Assembly: GCF_009709555.1 (NCBI RefSeq)
Contig: NZ_WJBG01000130.1
Span: 62,001-126,000 of the forward strand
DNA: 64,000 nt
Direction: 5' to 3'
Source of the DNA: Streptomyces blattellae
Lineage (GTDB): Bacteria; Actinomycetota; Actinomycetes; Streptomycetales; Streptomycetaceae
Below are positions 52,076 through 60,577 of the stretch, piece after piece. Both the position numbers and the translations under genes were made by a program. The notes beneath the pieces were generated by a model. It did no database searches, was not told the DNA's origin, and was given only the letters and a program-made list of their open reading frames with translations. Each line of letters begins with the position of its first letter. The first letter of the stretch is position 1.

Positions 52076-52381
52076 TCACACCTCCTTCTCACTGGTCGGC
52101 CTGGCCTTGAACATCTCCAGCATCCGGTCGGTCACGACGTACCCGCCGACCACGTTCATGGCCCCGAACGCCATCGCCACGAAGGCGAGGACGTACCCGA
52201 GCCAGGTGTGCGACTCGGCGGCGATCAGCATCGCGCCGATGACGACGATGCCGTGCACGGAGTTGGAGCCGGACATCAGCGGGGTGTGCAGGGTCGCCGG
52301 GACCTTGCTGATGACCTCGATGCCGACCAGGACGCTCAACACGAACACGGTGATCGCGGTGAGGAGATCGAGGTTGTTCAT
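52076..52381 (-). CDS. NAD(P) transhydrogenase alpha subunit, membrane part (PntA2)
   Basis: Predicted 101 residues. Three membrane helices: LLTAITVFVLSVLVGIEVISKVPATLHTPLMSGSNSVHGIVVIGAMLIAAES and WLGYVLAFVAMAFGAMNVVGGYVVTDRMLEMF. Matches the C-terminal domain of one-piece PntA, here a separate gene as in many bacteria with a three-gene enzyme. It overlaps the PntA1 stop (ATGA) and lies 6 bp before pntB. Confidence 0.95.
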   Translation of the reverse strand: MNNLDLLTAITVFVLSVLVGIEVISKVPATLHTPLMSGSNSVHGIVVIGAMLIAAESHTWLGYVLAFVAMAFGAMNVVGGYVVTDRMLEMFKARPTSEKEV

Positions 52382-53511
52382 GAGGGTTCTCCTCCCTTGA
52401 GTTCGCTCGCTCCCGTCAGCGCGGCCGTGATCTCGTCGGCCGGGTCGAGGACGAGTTCGCCGTCGCGTACGAGGTGGCGCAGTACGGCGACGAGGTTGCG
52501 GGCGTACGCCGTGGAAGCGGCGGTCGCCATCGCGGACGGGAGGCGTCCGGCCCCGATGAGCGTGACGCCGTTGTCCAGGACGTCGGTCTTGTCGTGCTCA
52601 CTGCCCTCGACGTTGCCGCCGAAGTCGCTCGCGGCGAGGTCGACGACGACCGAGCCGGGCGTCATCCGTTCCAGCACGGCCGCGCTGACCAGCAACGGCG
52701 GCTTGCGGCCCGGTACCTGAGCCGTGGTGATGACGATGTCGCTGCGGGCGATGTGGGCGTCCAGCGCCGCACGCTGCGCCCCCTGCTCCTCCGCGGTCAA
52801 CTCGCGTGCGTAGCCGCCTTCTCCGGCGCCCGATCCGGTGCCTGGCGGGCGCGCTACGTCCAGGAATCGGGCGCCGAGCGACTCCACCTCCCCTCTCGAC
52901 TCGGGGCGTACGTCGTACGCCGTGACGACGGCGCCGAGGCGGCGGGCGGTGGCGATCGCCTGGAGCCCGGCCACTCCGGCACCGAGGACGAGGACCTGCG
53001 CCGGGCGCATGGTGCCCGCCGCGGTGGTCAGCATCGGGAAGAAGCGGTCGTAGGAGTCGGCCGCCAGCAGTGCCGCCTTGTAGCCGGCGACGTTGGCCTG
53101 GGAGGTCAGCGCGTCCATGGACTGGGCGCGGCTGAGAGTGCGGGGCAGCAGGTCCAGGCTGACCGTGCGGATGCCGCGCTCGGTCAGATCCTGCACGAGG
53201 GCCGGGTGCCGCAGCGGTTCGAGCAGGCCGATGAGGGTCTGCCCGGGGCGCAGTGCGGTCGCGGTCTCCTCGTCGGGCGGGCCGACGCACAGGACGGCGT
53301 CCGCGCGCGCGTACAGCTCGTCCGGGGGTACGACGCTCGCGCCTACTGCGGTGTAGTCGGCGTCGGTGAACCAGGCGCCGGATCCGGCTCCGGCCTCGAT
53401 CAGCACGTCGAGTCCGGCCCGGCTCAGGAGGGTGACGGCCTCGGGGACGAGGGCGACCCGGCGTTCGCCGGGCGCTCGCTCCCGTACGGCTCCCACGGTG
53501 ACGGTTGGCAT
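52378..53511 (-). CDS. pntA: NAD(P) transhydrogenase alpha subunit, soluble NAD-binding part (PntA1)
   Basis: Predicted 377 residues. ERAPGERRVALVPEAVTLLSRAGLDVLIEAGAGSGAWFTDADYTAVGA is the alanine dehydrogenase/PNT N-terminal block; MTSQANVAGYKAALLAAD was expected and is seen as LTSQANVAGYKAALLAADSY; the NAD Rossmann motif is AQVLVLGAGVAGLQAIATARRLGAVVTAYD; then ARSDIVITTAQVPGRKPPLLV. Cytoplasmic domain I of the proton-translocating enzyme. ATG at 53511. It lies 50 bp after the alcohol dehydrogenase gene, possibly in the same unit. Confidence 0.95.
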   Translation of the reverse strand: MPTVTVGAVRERAPGERRVALVPEAVTLLSRAGLDVLIEAGAGSGAWFTDADYTAVGASVVPPDELYARADAVLCVGPPDEETATALRPGQTLIGLLEPLRHPALVQDLTERGIRTVSLDLLPRTLSRAQSMDALTSQANVAGYKAALLAADSYDRFFPMLTTAAGTMRPAQVLVLGAGVAGLQAIATARRLGAVVTAYDVRPESRGEVESLGARFLDVARPPGTGSGAGEGGYARELTAEEQGAQRAALDAHIARSDIVITTAQVPGRKPPLLVSAAVLERMTPGSVVVDLAASDFGGNVEGSEHDKTDVLDNGVTLIGAGRLPSAMATAASTAYARNLVAVLRHLVRDGELVLDPADEITAALTGASELKGGEPS

Positions 53512-53561
53512 GGTCTGCTGCCTCTCTCCGGGACCCGGTGGTGTCCGGGGCCCCGGAACTC

Positions 53562-54575
53562 TCAGAACTCGAAGACGAGCCGTGCTTCGGCCCGTCCGCC
53601 GAGAACCTCGTCGAAGGAGTCGTTCACCTGCTCCAGACGCCGCGGCTCGGCGATCACCTGGGTACGTCCGGCGGCGTGCAGCGCGAACACCTCGGCCAGG
53701 TCCTGGCGGGTGCCGACGATGGAGCCGATCACGGAGATCCCGCCGAGGACGGTCTCGAAGATCGGCACGTTGATCGCCGCGTTGTCGGCGGGCAGTGCGA
53801 CCATGACCAGGCGTCCGCCGCGGTTGAGTGACCTGTAGGCCTGCTCGAACGCCTTGGGCGCGGCGGCGAGCACGACGGCCACGTCCGCGCCGCCGGCCTT
53901 CTTGATCTCCTCGACCGGGTCGTGCGTCCGGGCGTTGACGATCTCGTCGGCGCCGAGCCGGTGGGCCAGGCCCAGCTTGTCCGGTTCGAGGTCGACGGCG
54001 GTGACGAAGCCGCCCACGAGCCGGGCGTACTGGAGGGCCAGATGGCCGAGTCCGCCGATACCGAAGACGGCGACGCGTTCGGCCGGGCCGATGTGTGCGA
54101 CCTTGATCGACTTGTACGTGGTGACGCCCGCGCAGGTCAGCGGCGCCGCGTCGAACGAGGTCACCCCGTCGGGCACCCGGACGACCGCACCCGCGTGCGC
54201 GACGGCGTACTCGGCGAAGCAACCGTCCACCGAGTACCCGGTGTTGGCCTGGCTCTCGCACAGGGTCTCCCAGCCGGAGACGCAGTAGCGGCAGGTGCCG
54301 CAGGACGAGCCGAGCCACGGGACGGCGACCCGCTTGCCGATCAGCGTCTCGGACACGCCCGCGCCGACGGCCTGGACAGGCCCGACGCCCTCGTGGCCGG
54401 GGGTGAACGGCGGCTGCGGCTTGACCGGCCAGTCGCCGTGCGCGGCGTGAATGTCGGTGTGGCAGAGGCCGGATGCCTCCATGCGGACGAGTACCTGGCC
54501 GGGGCCGGGCTCGGGGACGGGAATGTCCTGGATCTCCAGCGGCTTCCCGAAGTCGGTGACCACTGCTGCCTTCAT
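53562..54575 (-). CDS. Zinc-dependent alcohol dehydrogenase (AdhP-like)
   Basis: Predicted 337 residues. Catalytic zinc ligands in ASGLCHTDIHAAHGDWP (Cys near 37) and TPGHEGVGPV; structural zinc set CGTCRYCVSGWETLC near 90-104. NAD-binding AVFGIGGLGHLALQYARLVGG. The pattern fits ethanol-active AdhP-type enzymes, making acetaldehyde from ethanol or the reverse. It lies beside DUF779 and an aldehyde dehydrogenase in the same direction, with 10- and 12-bp gaps, so the three form an alcohol-aldehyde-acetate unit. Confidence 0.94.
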   Translation of the reverse strand: MKAAVVTDFGKPLEIQDIPVPEPGPGQVLVRMEASGLCHTDIHAAHGDWPVKPQPPFTPGHEGVGPVQAVGAGVSETLIGKRVAVPWLGSSCGTCRYCVSGWETLCESQANTGYSVDGCFAEYAVAHAGAVVRVPDGVTSFDAAPLTCAGVTTYKSIKVAHIGPAERVAVFGIGGLGHLALQYARLVGGFVTAVDLEPDKLGLAHRLGADEIVNARTHDPVEEIKKAGGADVAVVLAAAPKAFEQAYRSLNRGGRLVMVALPADNAAINVPIFETVLGGISVIGSIVGTRQDLAEVFALHAAGRTQVIAEPRRLEQVNDSFDEVLGGRAEARLVFEF

Positions 54576-54585
54576 GATCCACTCC

Positions 54586-54954
54586 TCAGTTCGGTTCTTT
54601 TCCGGGTGGGTCGACCCGGCTGACGAAATGCAGCCCGTCCCCGGCTGCGAGGGAGAAGCCGCCCGGTGTGCCGGGCCTGACGTCGAGGACCAGGCGCGGG
54701 CGGCCGAGGGCCGCGTACAGATCGGCGTCGATGTGGAAGGTGCAGCCGTCCACGACGCCCAGCAGCAGATCCGCCTCCCCCAGGGCGAGTTCGCCGTCCG
54801 GATAGCACATCGGGTCGCTGCCGTCGCAGCAGCCGCCTGACTGGACGAACATCACCGGTCCCCCGTGGGCGGCGCGCAGGGCCGCGATGGCCTCGCGCGC
54901 CGCCTCGGTGGCGGTGACGCGCCCGGCGGTGTCGTCGTGGACGTGTCCGGGCAT
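54586..54954 (-). CDS. DUF779 protein
   Basis: Predicted 122 residues. MFVQSGGCCDGSDPMCYPDGEL is the family signature with three Cys, followed by GVVDGCTFHIDADLYAAL and RPGTPGGFSLAAGDGLHFVSR. DUF779 genes are nearly always next to acetaldehyde dehydrogenases; function is not established, perhaps assistance or protection of the enzyme's thiol. Here it lies between the alcohol and aldehyde dehydrogenase genes, as expected. Confidence 0.92.
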   Translation of the reverse strand: MPGHVHDDTAGRVTATEAAREAIAALRAAHGGPVMFVQSGGCCDGSDPMCYPDGELALGEADLLLGVVDGCTFHIDADLYAALGRPRLVLDVRPGTPGGFSLAAGDGLHFVSRVDPPGKEPN

Positions 54955-54966
54955 GTCCGGTGCCTC

Positions 54967-56487
54967 CTAGAACAGCCCGAGCGGCTTGGCGCCGTAGCTG
55001 ACCAGGAGGTTCTTGGTCTGGCTGTAGTGGTCGAGCATCATCTTGTGGGTCTCGCGGCCGATGCCGGAGACCTTGTAGCCACCGAACGCGGCGCCTGCCG
55101 GGTACTGGTGGTAGCAGTTGGTCCAGACACGGCCGGCCTTGATGGCACGGCCCATTCGGTAGGTGCGGCCGGTGTCGCGGCTCCACACGCCTGCGCCGAG
55201 GCCGTACAGCGTGTCGTTGGCGATCTCCAGGGCCTCGGCCTCGTCCTTGAAGGTGGTGACGGCGAGGACGGGTCCGAAGATCTCCTCCTGGAAGACCCGC
55301 ATCTTGTTGTGGCCCTTGAGTACGGTCGGCTCGAAGAAGAAGCCGTCCGCGAAGTCTCCGTCGAGCGCGGGCCGGTGGCCGCCGACCAGCAGTTCGGCGC
55401 CCTCCTTCTGCCCGATGTCGACGTACGAGGCGATCTTCTCGACCTGCTGCCGCGAGACCTGCGGGCCGATCATGGTCGCGGTGTCGAGCGGGTCGCCCTG
55501 CTTGATGGCGCGGATCCGCTCCAGGCACCGGCCCATGAACTCCTCGTAGATGTCCTCCTGGATGAGGGCACGGGACGGGCAGGTGCAGACCTCGCCCTTG
55601 TTGAACGCGTAGAGCACGAGCCCCTCGACGGCCTTGTCCAGGAAGTCGTCGTCCTCGGCGGCCACGTCGTTGAAGAAGATGTTCGGCGACTTGCCGCCCA
55701 GCTCCAGGGTGACCGGGATGATGTTCTGGGACGCGTACTGCATGATCAGCCGGCCCGTGGTGGTCTCGCCGGTGAAGGCCACCTTCGCGACGCGCTTGTT
55801 GGTGGCGAGCGCCTTGCCGATCTCGGCACCCGGGCCGTTGACGACGTTGAGGACGCCCGGCGGCACGATGTCGCCGATGACCTCCATCAGCTTCAGGATC
55901 GACCACGGCGTCGGGGAGGCCGGCTTGATCACCGTGGCGTTGCCGGCGGCGAGCGCCGGGGCGAGCTTCCACGCGGCCATCAGCAGCGGGAAGTTGAACG
56001 GGATGATCTGCCCGACCACGCCCAACGGCTCGTGGAAGTGGTAGGCGATCGTCTCCTTGTCGATCTCGGTGATCTCGCTCTCCTGGGCGCGGATGGCTGC
56101 CGCGAAGTAGCGGAAGTGGTCGGCGGCGAGCGGGATGTCGGCGGCCAGCGTCTCGCGGACCGGCTTGCCGTTCTCCCAGCTCTCGGCGACGGCGAGTTCC
56201 TCGCGGTGGGCGTCGATGGCGTCGGCCACCTTGGTGAGCACCGCGGCCCGTTCGGTGGTGGACGCGTCGCCCCACCTGTCCTTGGCGGCGTGTGCGGCGT
56301 CCAGCGCGAGTTCGATGTCCGCGGCCCCGGACCTGGGAATCTCACAGATGGGCTTGGCGGTGGCGGGGCACAGGTTGGGCGAGTACTGCCCGGTGGTGGG
56401 CGCCTCCCACTTGCCGCCTATGAAGTTCTCGTACCGTGGTGCGACGTCCACAGGGCTGCCGGGCTTGCCCGGAGGCTCGTATTTCAT
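54967..56487 (-). CDS. Aldehyde dehydrogenase (acetaldehyde type)
   Basis: Predicted 506 residues. [39 protein letters not shown], general base in [14 protein letters not shown] near residue 265, catalytic Cys in [17 protein letters not shown] near 304, and [37 protein letters not shown] at the end: the ExaC/AldA group that usually pairs with DUF779. NAD-dependent, cytoplasmic. ATG at 56487 after GGAAAGGGGA; the upstream start at 56508 is less likely. The GAF regulator lies just upstream in the same direction. Confidence 0.95.
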   Translation of the reverse strand: MKYEPPGKPGSPVDVAPRYENFIGGKWEAPTTGQYSPNLCPATAKPICEIPRSGAADIELALDAAHAAKDRWGDASTTERAAVLTKVADAIDAHREELAVAESWENGKPVRETLAADIPLAADHFRYFAAAIRAQESEITEIDKETIAYHFHEPLGVVGQIIPFNFPLLMAAWKLAPALAAGNATVIKPASPTPWSILKLMEVIGDIVPPGVLNVVNGPGAEIGKALATNKRVAKVAFTGETTTGRLIMQYASQNIIPVTLELGGKSPNIFFNDVAAEDDDFLDKAVEGLVLYAFNKGEVCTCPSRALIQEDIYEEFMGRCLERIRAIKQGDPLDTATMIGPQVSRQQVEKIASYVDIGQKEGAELLVGGHRPALDGDFADGFFFEPTVLKGHNKMRVFQEEIFGPVLAVTTFKDEAEALEIANDTLYGLGAGVWSRDTGRTYRMGRAIKAGRVWTNCYHQYPAGAAFGGYKVSGIGRETHKMMLDHYSQTKNLLVSYGAKPLGLF

Positions 56488-56532
56488 GACCGTCCCCTTT
56501 CCGATCACGACGATCGTGGTGATGCTCCGACG

Positions 56533-57867
56533 CTAGGAGCCGGAACGCTGCAACAACGCTGCATGCCGGACCACCTGCGGTGGGACGGCCAGGTCGGCGT
56601 CCAGTGCGTGGGCCCGGGCTGCGGCTGCCGCGCGCTGCGGCGAGGCGTCCGGCAGCCTGCGGGCGAGGGTGCGCCAGGCGGATACGTCGTCGGCTCCCCA
56701 GTCCGCGTCCACCCAGCGCCGTAGCAGCCCCGGATCGCCGCTGCCGAGCACGGCCCCGCGCAACTGCTGCTCCAGAGCCCGCCGTTGCTCCACGACGACC
56801 GGCGCCTCGGAGCGCGGCAGCAGCGGACCCCGGTAGCGGGCAAGCGCCTCGCGCGCCCGCCCCTCGGCGAGCAGCGCGGTCACGTCCCCGAAGTCGGTGC
56901 GTACGGGACCGAGCAGTCGGTACGGCCGCGAGCCGAGGAGCGCCGGACCGAGCACCGCCCGCAACCGGGTCAGCTCGGCCCGCAGCGTCGAGGCCGGCAC
57001 CTCCCGCTCCGACAGGTCGGCCGCGATCCGCTCACCGGTCACTCCCCGCCCCGCCAGTGCGAGCACCACCGCGATCTCGCTGTGCCGCGGACTGAGCCGG
57101 TGCACTCGTCCGGCCCGCTCCAGCAGGGCGCTGTCCCGCCCGAGCGCGGTCAGCCGTACGGCGGTGTCGCAGCCGTCGGAGGGCAGCACCGCCCGTCCGT
57201 CCGGGCCGAGCAGCGCCGTGGCGGGCCGGGTCCGGGCGAGTTCGGCCTCGGCCGCGAGCGCGGCGGCACGCACGGCGGCCAGCGCCGGCGGTGTGGCGAT
57301 GCTGCCGCCGCCGGTGAGGTCGACGACGCCCAGCACCCGGCCGGAACCCGGGTCGCGCACGGGGGCAGCGGCGCAGGACCAGCCGTGCACGGCGGAGCTG
57401 AAGTGCTCGCCGGCGACGATCTGAACGGGCTGCCCCACCTCCAGCACGGTGCCCGGCGCGTTCGTCCCGGCCCGCGCCTCGGACCACACGGCGCCCTCGA
57501 CGAAGTGCATCCGCTCGGCACGCCCCATGGCCGCGGTGTCCCCCTCGACCCACAGCAGCGTCCCGTCGGTGTCCCCGACCGCGAAGACATGTCCGTCCTC
57601 CGCGGCTCCGGCGCCGAGCAGCTCCCGGAACAGCGGGAGTACCGCGGCCAGCGGATGGCCGCGCCGACAGGCCGCCAGTTCCTCGGCGCCGCGAGTGAGC
57701 AGCGGGCTGCCGCCGTCGGGGCGTATGCCTCGGGCTGCGCACCGCTGCCACGACTCGGCGACCAACCGCCGCACCCCTGATGCGGCTCGTATGGCGGGCG
57801 ACGCGGTCACGAACCGCTCGTGCGCGGCGCGCAGCGCGGACGCCGAGGGGGCGTCGGAAGCGTCCAT
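56533..57867 (-). CDS. GAF-domain transcriptional regulator of the aldehyde dehydrogenase unit
   Basis: Predicted 444 residues. N-terminus VRRLVAESWQRCAARGIRPDGG and a GAF domain (FAVGDTDGTLLWVEGD, EGAVWSEARAGTNAPGTVLEVGQPVQIVAGEHFSSAVHGWSCAAAPVRDPGSGRVLGVVDLTG) are AcoR-like. There is no sigma-54 AAA domain and no Fis helix-turn-helix. Instead a winged-helix-like region follows (SPRHSEIAVVLALAGRGVTGERIAADLSEREVPASTLRAELTRLRAVLG). Likely an actinobacterial activator sensing aldehyde or alcohol. ATG at 57867 after GGGAGGT; ATG at 57879 is the alternative. Confidence 0.82.
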   Translation of the reverse strand: MDASDAPSASALRAAHERFVTASPAIRAASGVRRLVAESWQRCAARGIRPDGGSPLLTRGAEELAACRRGHPLAAVLPLFRELLGAGAAEDGHVFAVGDTDGTLLWVEGDTAAMGRAERMHFVEGAVWSEARAGTNAPGTVLEVGQPVQIVAGEHFSSAVHGWSCAAAPVRDPGSGRVLGVVDLTGGGSIATPPALAAVRAAALAAEAELARTRPATALLGPDGRAVLPSDGCDTAVRLTALGRDSALLERAGRVHRLSPRHSEIAVVLALAGRGVTGERIAADLSEREVPASTLRAELTRLRAVLGPALLGSRPYRLLGPVRTDFGDVTALLAEGRAREALARYRGPLLPRSEAPVVVEQRRALEQQLRGAVLGSGDPGLLRRWVDADWGADDVSAWRTLARRLPDASPQRAAAAARAHALDADLAVPPQVVRHAALLQRSGS

Positions 57868-57930
57868 GGCACCTCCCATGTGCCTTTCTGCCGTTCGGCC
57901 ACTCAAGCCTCACCCGCGCAGGACGACGGA

Positions 57931-57956
57931 CCGCAGAGGCCGAACGGCCTCTGCGG
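57931..57956. promoter_or_regulatory. Long palindrome with DosR/OsdR-like core
   Basis: 11-bp perfect arms (CCGCAGAGGCC) around GAAC; the core is AGGCC-GAAC-GGCCT. It lies 64 bp before the GAF regulator start. Could be an operator or the hairpin of a lost transcript. The rest of 57957-58141 shows no gene; a 34-residue minus-strand stretch with one helix (YLAVLGVIGLVLLARHV), ending near 58024, may be a gene tail. Confidence 0.5.
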
Positions 57957-58141
57957 CAGGGACGGTTGGACTTCCGCCGCGGCCAAGGCCACGGACCCGG
58001 CCCTTCGACCGGGCCAGGACGTCATGACCGGGCGACGGGAGTGCGACGGCCGTGGTCGACGTGCCGTGCGAGCAGGACCAGCCCGATGACGCCCAGCACC
58101 GCGAGGTATCCGCACCCGTCGGCGCACGGCCTGGCACGCCT

Positions 58142-58350
58142 GGCGTCGTCGTGGGGTATGAGGCCGACGCCATCACCCCGCACGCACACCCGGCCGGAGC
58201 GTGGTCGTCACGGACTCCGCCCACGTCGTGACCGACTCCGGCGACCTGGCCCGCTACCAGGAGGTGCCGCACCCGTGGCCGGACCGGGCCATCGACGACG
58301 CCGTCCGCATCCGCCCCGGCCTGACCGCCACCGGCGCCCGGCTCTTGCCC
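58142..58350 (+). pseudogene. Relic of a pyridoxamine 5'-phosphate oxidase-fold protein
   Basis: Two plus frames together align with the intact gene at 60578-61018. First frame (58142-58200): GVVVGYEADAITPHAHPAGAWS, compare VVAFEADEVDAATHSGWS. Second frame (from 58201): VVVTDSAHVVTDSGDLARY then DDAVRIRPGLTATG, compare VVVTGPATVVTDPAEHERL and VFVRIEPELVTG. The frame change in the middle and the lack of a 5' part show it is broken. Confidence 0.7.
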
Positions 58351-58368
58351 CGCCGAGGCCTGACGTCC

Positions 58369-59262
58369 TCAGCCGTGCGGCACGACCACGACCGGTGCGG
58401 CTGCGCGGTGGAGCACCTCGTGCGTCACGGGGCCGGTGTGCGGGCCGACCGCTGTGTGGCGGCGCCTGCGGCCGAGGACGACCAGCGACGCGTCGCGCGA
58501 CGCCTCCGCCAGATGCGCGCCCGCCCTGCCGACCGCGGCCTCCTCGGTGACCTCCACACCTGGGAACTTCTCCCGCCACGGGCGCATCGTCTCTTCCAGG
58601 GTGCGCTGGACTTGTACGGCCGGTTCGTCGGCCTCCCCCGCCCACAGGGACGACCCCGCGCTCCAGCCGTACACGACCCGCAGCCCGGCGCCACGCCGCG
58701 ACGCGGCGTCGAACGCGAACCCCAGTACCTCGTCGCCGACTTGGTCCTGCAACTGCAGCCCGAGCACGACATCGCGGTACGGGGTGACGACGGAGGCGAT
58801 CCCACCGGCGTCCGGCCGGTGTTCGCCGGCCACGTCCGCACCGGGGCGTACGAGGACCACGGGCCCCTCCGCCCGGGCCACCACCGCCAGCGCCACGGAC
58901 CCGAAGAGATGCCCGGCGGCCCAGCCCGCCCCCCGCGAGCCGAGCACCAGTACCTCAGCCGACCGAGCGGCCGCCGCGAGGGCGGCCGCGGGTTGTCCGG
59001 CGAGCTTCCCGGCGGTGACCTGCAGGCCGGGGTGACGGTACGCCAGGGATGCCTCGGCTTCGTGCAGCATGCGCGCGCAGCGGTCCTCGCCGGGCAGCGG
59101 CACCGCATCCGCCGCGAACGGCTCGTAGGCGTGCGGCGGTTGCTCCCCCGCATGCACGACACGCAGCGGGACCGCCCGGAGCAGCGCCTCGCGCGCTGCC
59201 CAGTCGGCGGCGGCGAGACTCTCCGGCGAGCCGTCGAGGCCGACGGTGACGGTACGGGACAT
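58369..59262 (-). CDS. Universal stress protein, tandem Usp domains
   Basis: Predicted 297 residues. Domain 1: RTVTVGLDGSPESLAAADWAAREALLRAVPLRVVHAGEQ with VLVLGSRGAGWAAGHLFGSVALAVVARAEGPVVLVRPG, intact loop. Domain 2: DVVLGLQLQDQVGDEVLGFAFDAASRRG with LVVLGRRRRHTAVGPHTGPVTHEVLHRAAAPVVVVPHG, the G-P-H-T-G-P form. ATG at 59262 with AGGAGG 8 bp upstream. The box at 59319-59333 lies 57 bp ahead. Confidence 0.95.
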   Translation of the reverse strand: MSRTVTVGLDGSPESLAAADWAAREALLRAVPLRVVHAGEQPPHAYEPFAADAVPLPGEDRCARMLHEAEASLAYRHPGLQVTAGKLAGQPAAALAAAARSAEVLVLGSRGAGWAAGHLFGSVALAVVARAEGPVVLVRPGADVAGEHRPDAGGIASVVTPYRDVVLGLQLQDQVGDEVLGFAFDAASRRGAGLRVVYGWSAGSSLWAGEADEPAVQVQRTLEETMRPWREKFPGVEVTEEAAVGRAGAHLAEASRDASLVVLGRRRRHTAVGPHTGPVTHEVLHRAAAPVVVVPHG

Positions 59263-59318
59263 GAGCGGGCCTCCTTCGATGTGTGCTCCCACTCTGGTGT
59301 CCCGGGAGCAGCGGCAGG

Positions 59319-59333
59319 AGGGACCACAGGTCC
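59319..59333. promoter_or_regulatory. DosR-like box, variant GGGAC-N5-GTCCC
   Basis: GGGAC-CACAG-GTCCC, perfect arms, extended by A and T to AGGGAC/GTCCCT. This is closest in the window to the mycobacterial DosR core GGGACT-N-AGTCCC. 57 bp before the start at 59262. Confidence 0.55.
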
Positions 59334-59379
59334 CTGAACGCAGCCGATGGGCCCGTGTGACGGCAGGTGACACAAGCGG

Positions 59380-59415
59380 CCGGGGCATCGCCGTTGCCGA
59401 TCGGCGATGCCCCGG
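59380..59415 (-). terminator. Hairpin between two Usp genes
   Basis: CCGGGGCATCGCCG and its complement, 14-bp perfect stem, 8-nt loop. It lies between the leftward Usp genes and just downstream of a broken small gene. Confidence 0.65.
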
Positions 59416-59434
59416 TCCGTACGAGCCTGAGTCG

Positions 59435-59575
59435 TCAGAGCAGCCACCGGTGCCGGCTGACGAACGGCAGGCGTGCCCACGCCGTGCCCAGCCCCCAGAC
59501 GGCCCGCGCCGACAGCCGCGAGGGCGATCAGGACGACGGCGTGGACGACGGCGTGGACGACGCCCTTTCAGGGTT
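59435..59575 (-). pseudogene. Possible broken small membrane protein gene
   Basis: One minus frame reads VVHAVVHAVVLIALAAVGA, a good membrane helix; the next frame continues RAVWGLGTAWARLPFVSRHRWLL and stops at 59435. The two halves look like one short protein with a single-base frameshift near 59500. Neither half has a start codon of its own with a ribosome site. A 12-bp direct repeat (GACGGCGTGGAC, twice) lies in the helix part. Family not recognised. No other feature in 59263-59606 apart from the box and hairpin. Confidence 0.35.
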
Positions 59576-59606
59576 CGCCGGTCATCTCACGGGTGTTCGC
59601 GGGTCA

Positions 59607-60437
59607 TCAGGTCGTCGGCACCAGCGCCACCGGGCAGTGGGAGCGGTGCAGCAGCGTGTGTGCGACGAGGCCGAGTTGTGGTCCGAGCCGGCTCGCGCGG
59701 CGGCGGGCGCCGATGACGACGACGGCGGACTCGCGCGTGGCGTCCAGCAGGGCATGGGCCGGGCCGGCGTTGACCGTGCTGGTCTCGACTCTGACGCCGG
59801 GGTGCTCCTCCTGCAACTGGGCCAGGCTGAAGCGCGGCACGGCCTCCTCGGCCCGGTCGTCCCGGGCGAGTTCTCGCTGTCCCGGGCTGGTGGCGGGGAT
59901 CAGCGAGGGCAGTTCGGGGGTGATGTGCCGGTTGGTCCGGGCGTGCAGGACACGCAGGTTGACGCCGCGCCGCGCCGCCTCATGGAAGGCGTAGGCGGCC
60001 GCGTCGGTGTCGGAGTCGTTCTCCAGACCGAGCAGTACCGCGCGCCCGTTGTCGCACGGGTGGTCGCCGCGCACGACGAGCAGGGGCCCGTGCGAGTGCG
60101 CGGCCAGCCGCAGGCTCACCGAGCCGGCCAGCAGGCCGGTGACCCCGCCGAAGCCCCGGGTGCCGACGACGGTGAGGTCCGCGTCTTCGCTCGCACGCGT
60201 CAACGCCCGTATGGCACTGCCCGTGACGGCCCTGGTCACCACCACCAGGCCGGGGTGGCGCTCGTGGACGCGGGCGGCGGCCGACGCGAGGACGGGTTCG
60301 GCCTCGTCCCGGTCGGGCACGGCGTACACGACGCGCAGTTCGGCGCCGCGCCGCGCGGCTTCCTCCGAGGCCCAGTCCAACGCCCGTACCGCGATCAGGG
60401 AGCCATCGACTCCGACGACCACATGGTGGTGAGTCAT
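59607..60437 (-). CDS. Universal stress protein, tandem Usp domains
   Basis: Predicted 276 residues. Domain 1: HVVVGVDGSLIAVRALDWASEEAARRGAELRVVYAVPD with LTVVGTRGFGGVTGLLAGSVSLRLAAHSHGPLLVVRG, intact loop. Domain 2: VLLGLENDSDTDAAAYAFHEAARRGVNLRVLHA with VVVIGARRRASRLGPQLGLVAHTLLHRSHCPVALVPTT, second loop without G-9x-G(S/T). Similar in second-domain form to the Usp at 28368. ATG at 60437 after GGAGGGAGAGGGA. Box at 60540-60553. Confidence 0.94.
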   Translation of the reverse strand: MTHHHVVVGVDGSLIAVRALDWASEEAARRGAELRVVYAVPDRDEAEPVLASAAARVHERHPGLVVVTRAVTGSAIRALTRASEDADLTVVGTRGFGGVTGLLAGSVSLRLAAHSHGPLLVVRGDHPCDNGRAVLLGLENDSDTDAAAYAFHEAARRGVNLRVLHARTNRHITPELPSLIPATSPGQRELARDDRAEEAVPRFSLAQLQEEHPGVRVETSTVNAGPAHALLDATRESAVVVIGARRRASRLGPQLGLVAHTLLHRSHCPVALVPTT

Positions 60438-60539
60438 CTCCCTCTCCCTCCTGTTCTGCGCTCCCGATACTCGTACGGCCCTGGCTCCCGGGGCAGGGGC
60501 CACACGAACCCGTCGGCACGCCGTACGGCCCCTGCCGCA

Positions 60540-60553
60540 GGGCCCTTCGGCCC
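60540..60553. promoter_or_regulatory. DosR/OsdR-like box ahead of Usp
   Basis: GGGCC-CTTC-GGCCC, the same core as at 425-438, 103 bp before the start at 60437. A second imperfect site, ACGCC-GTAC-GGCCC, lies at about 60519-60532. Confidence 0.5.
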
Positions 60554-60577
60554 CTGCCGGGCACGTGGCGGTGGCGG

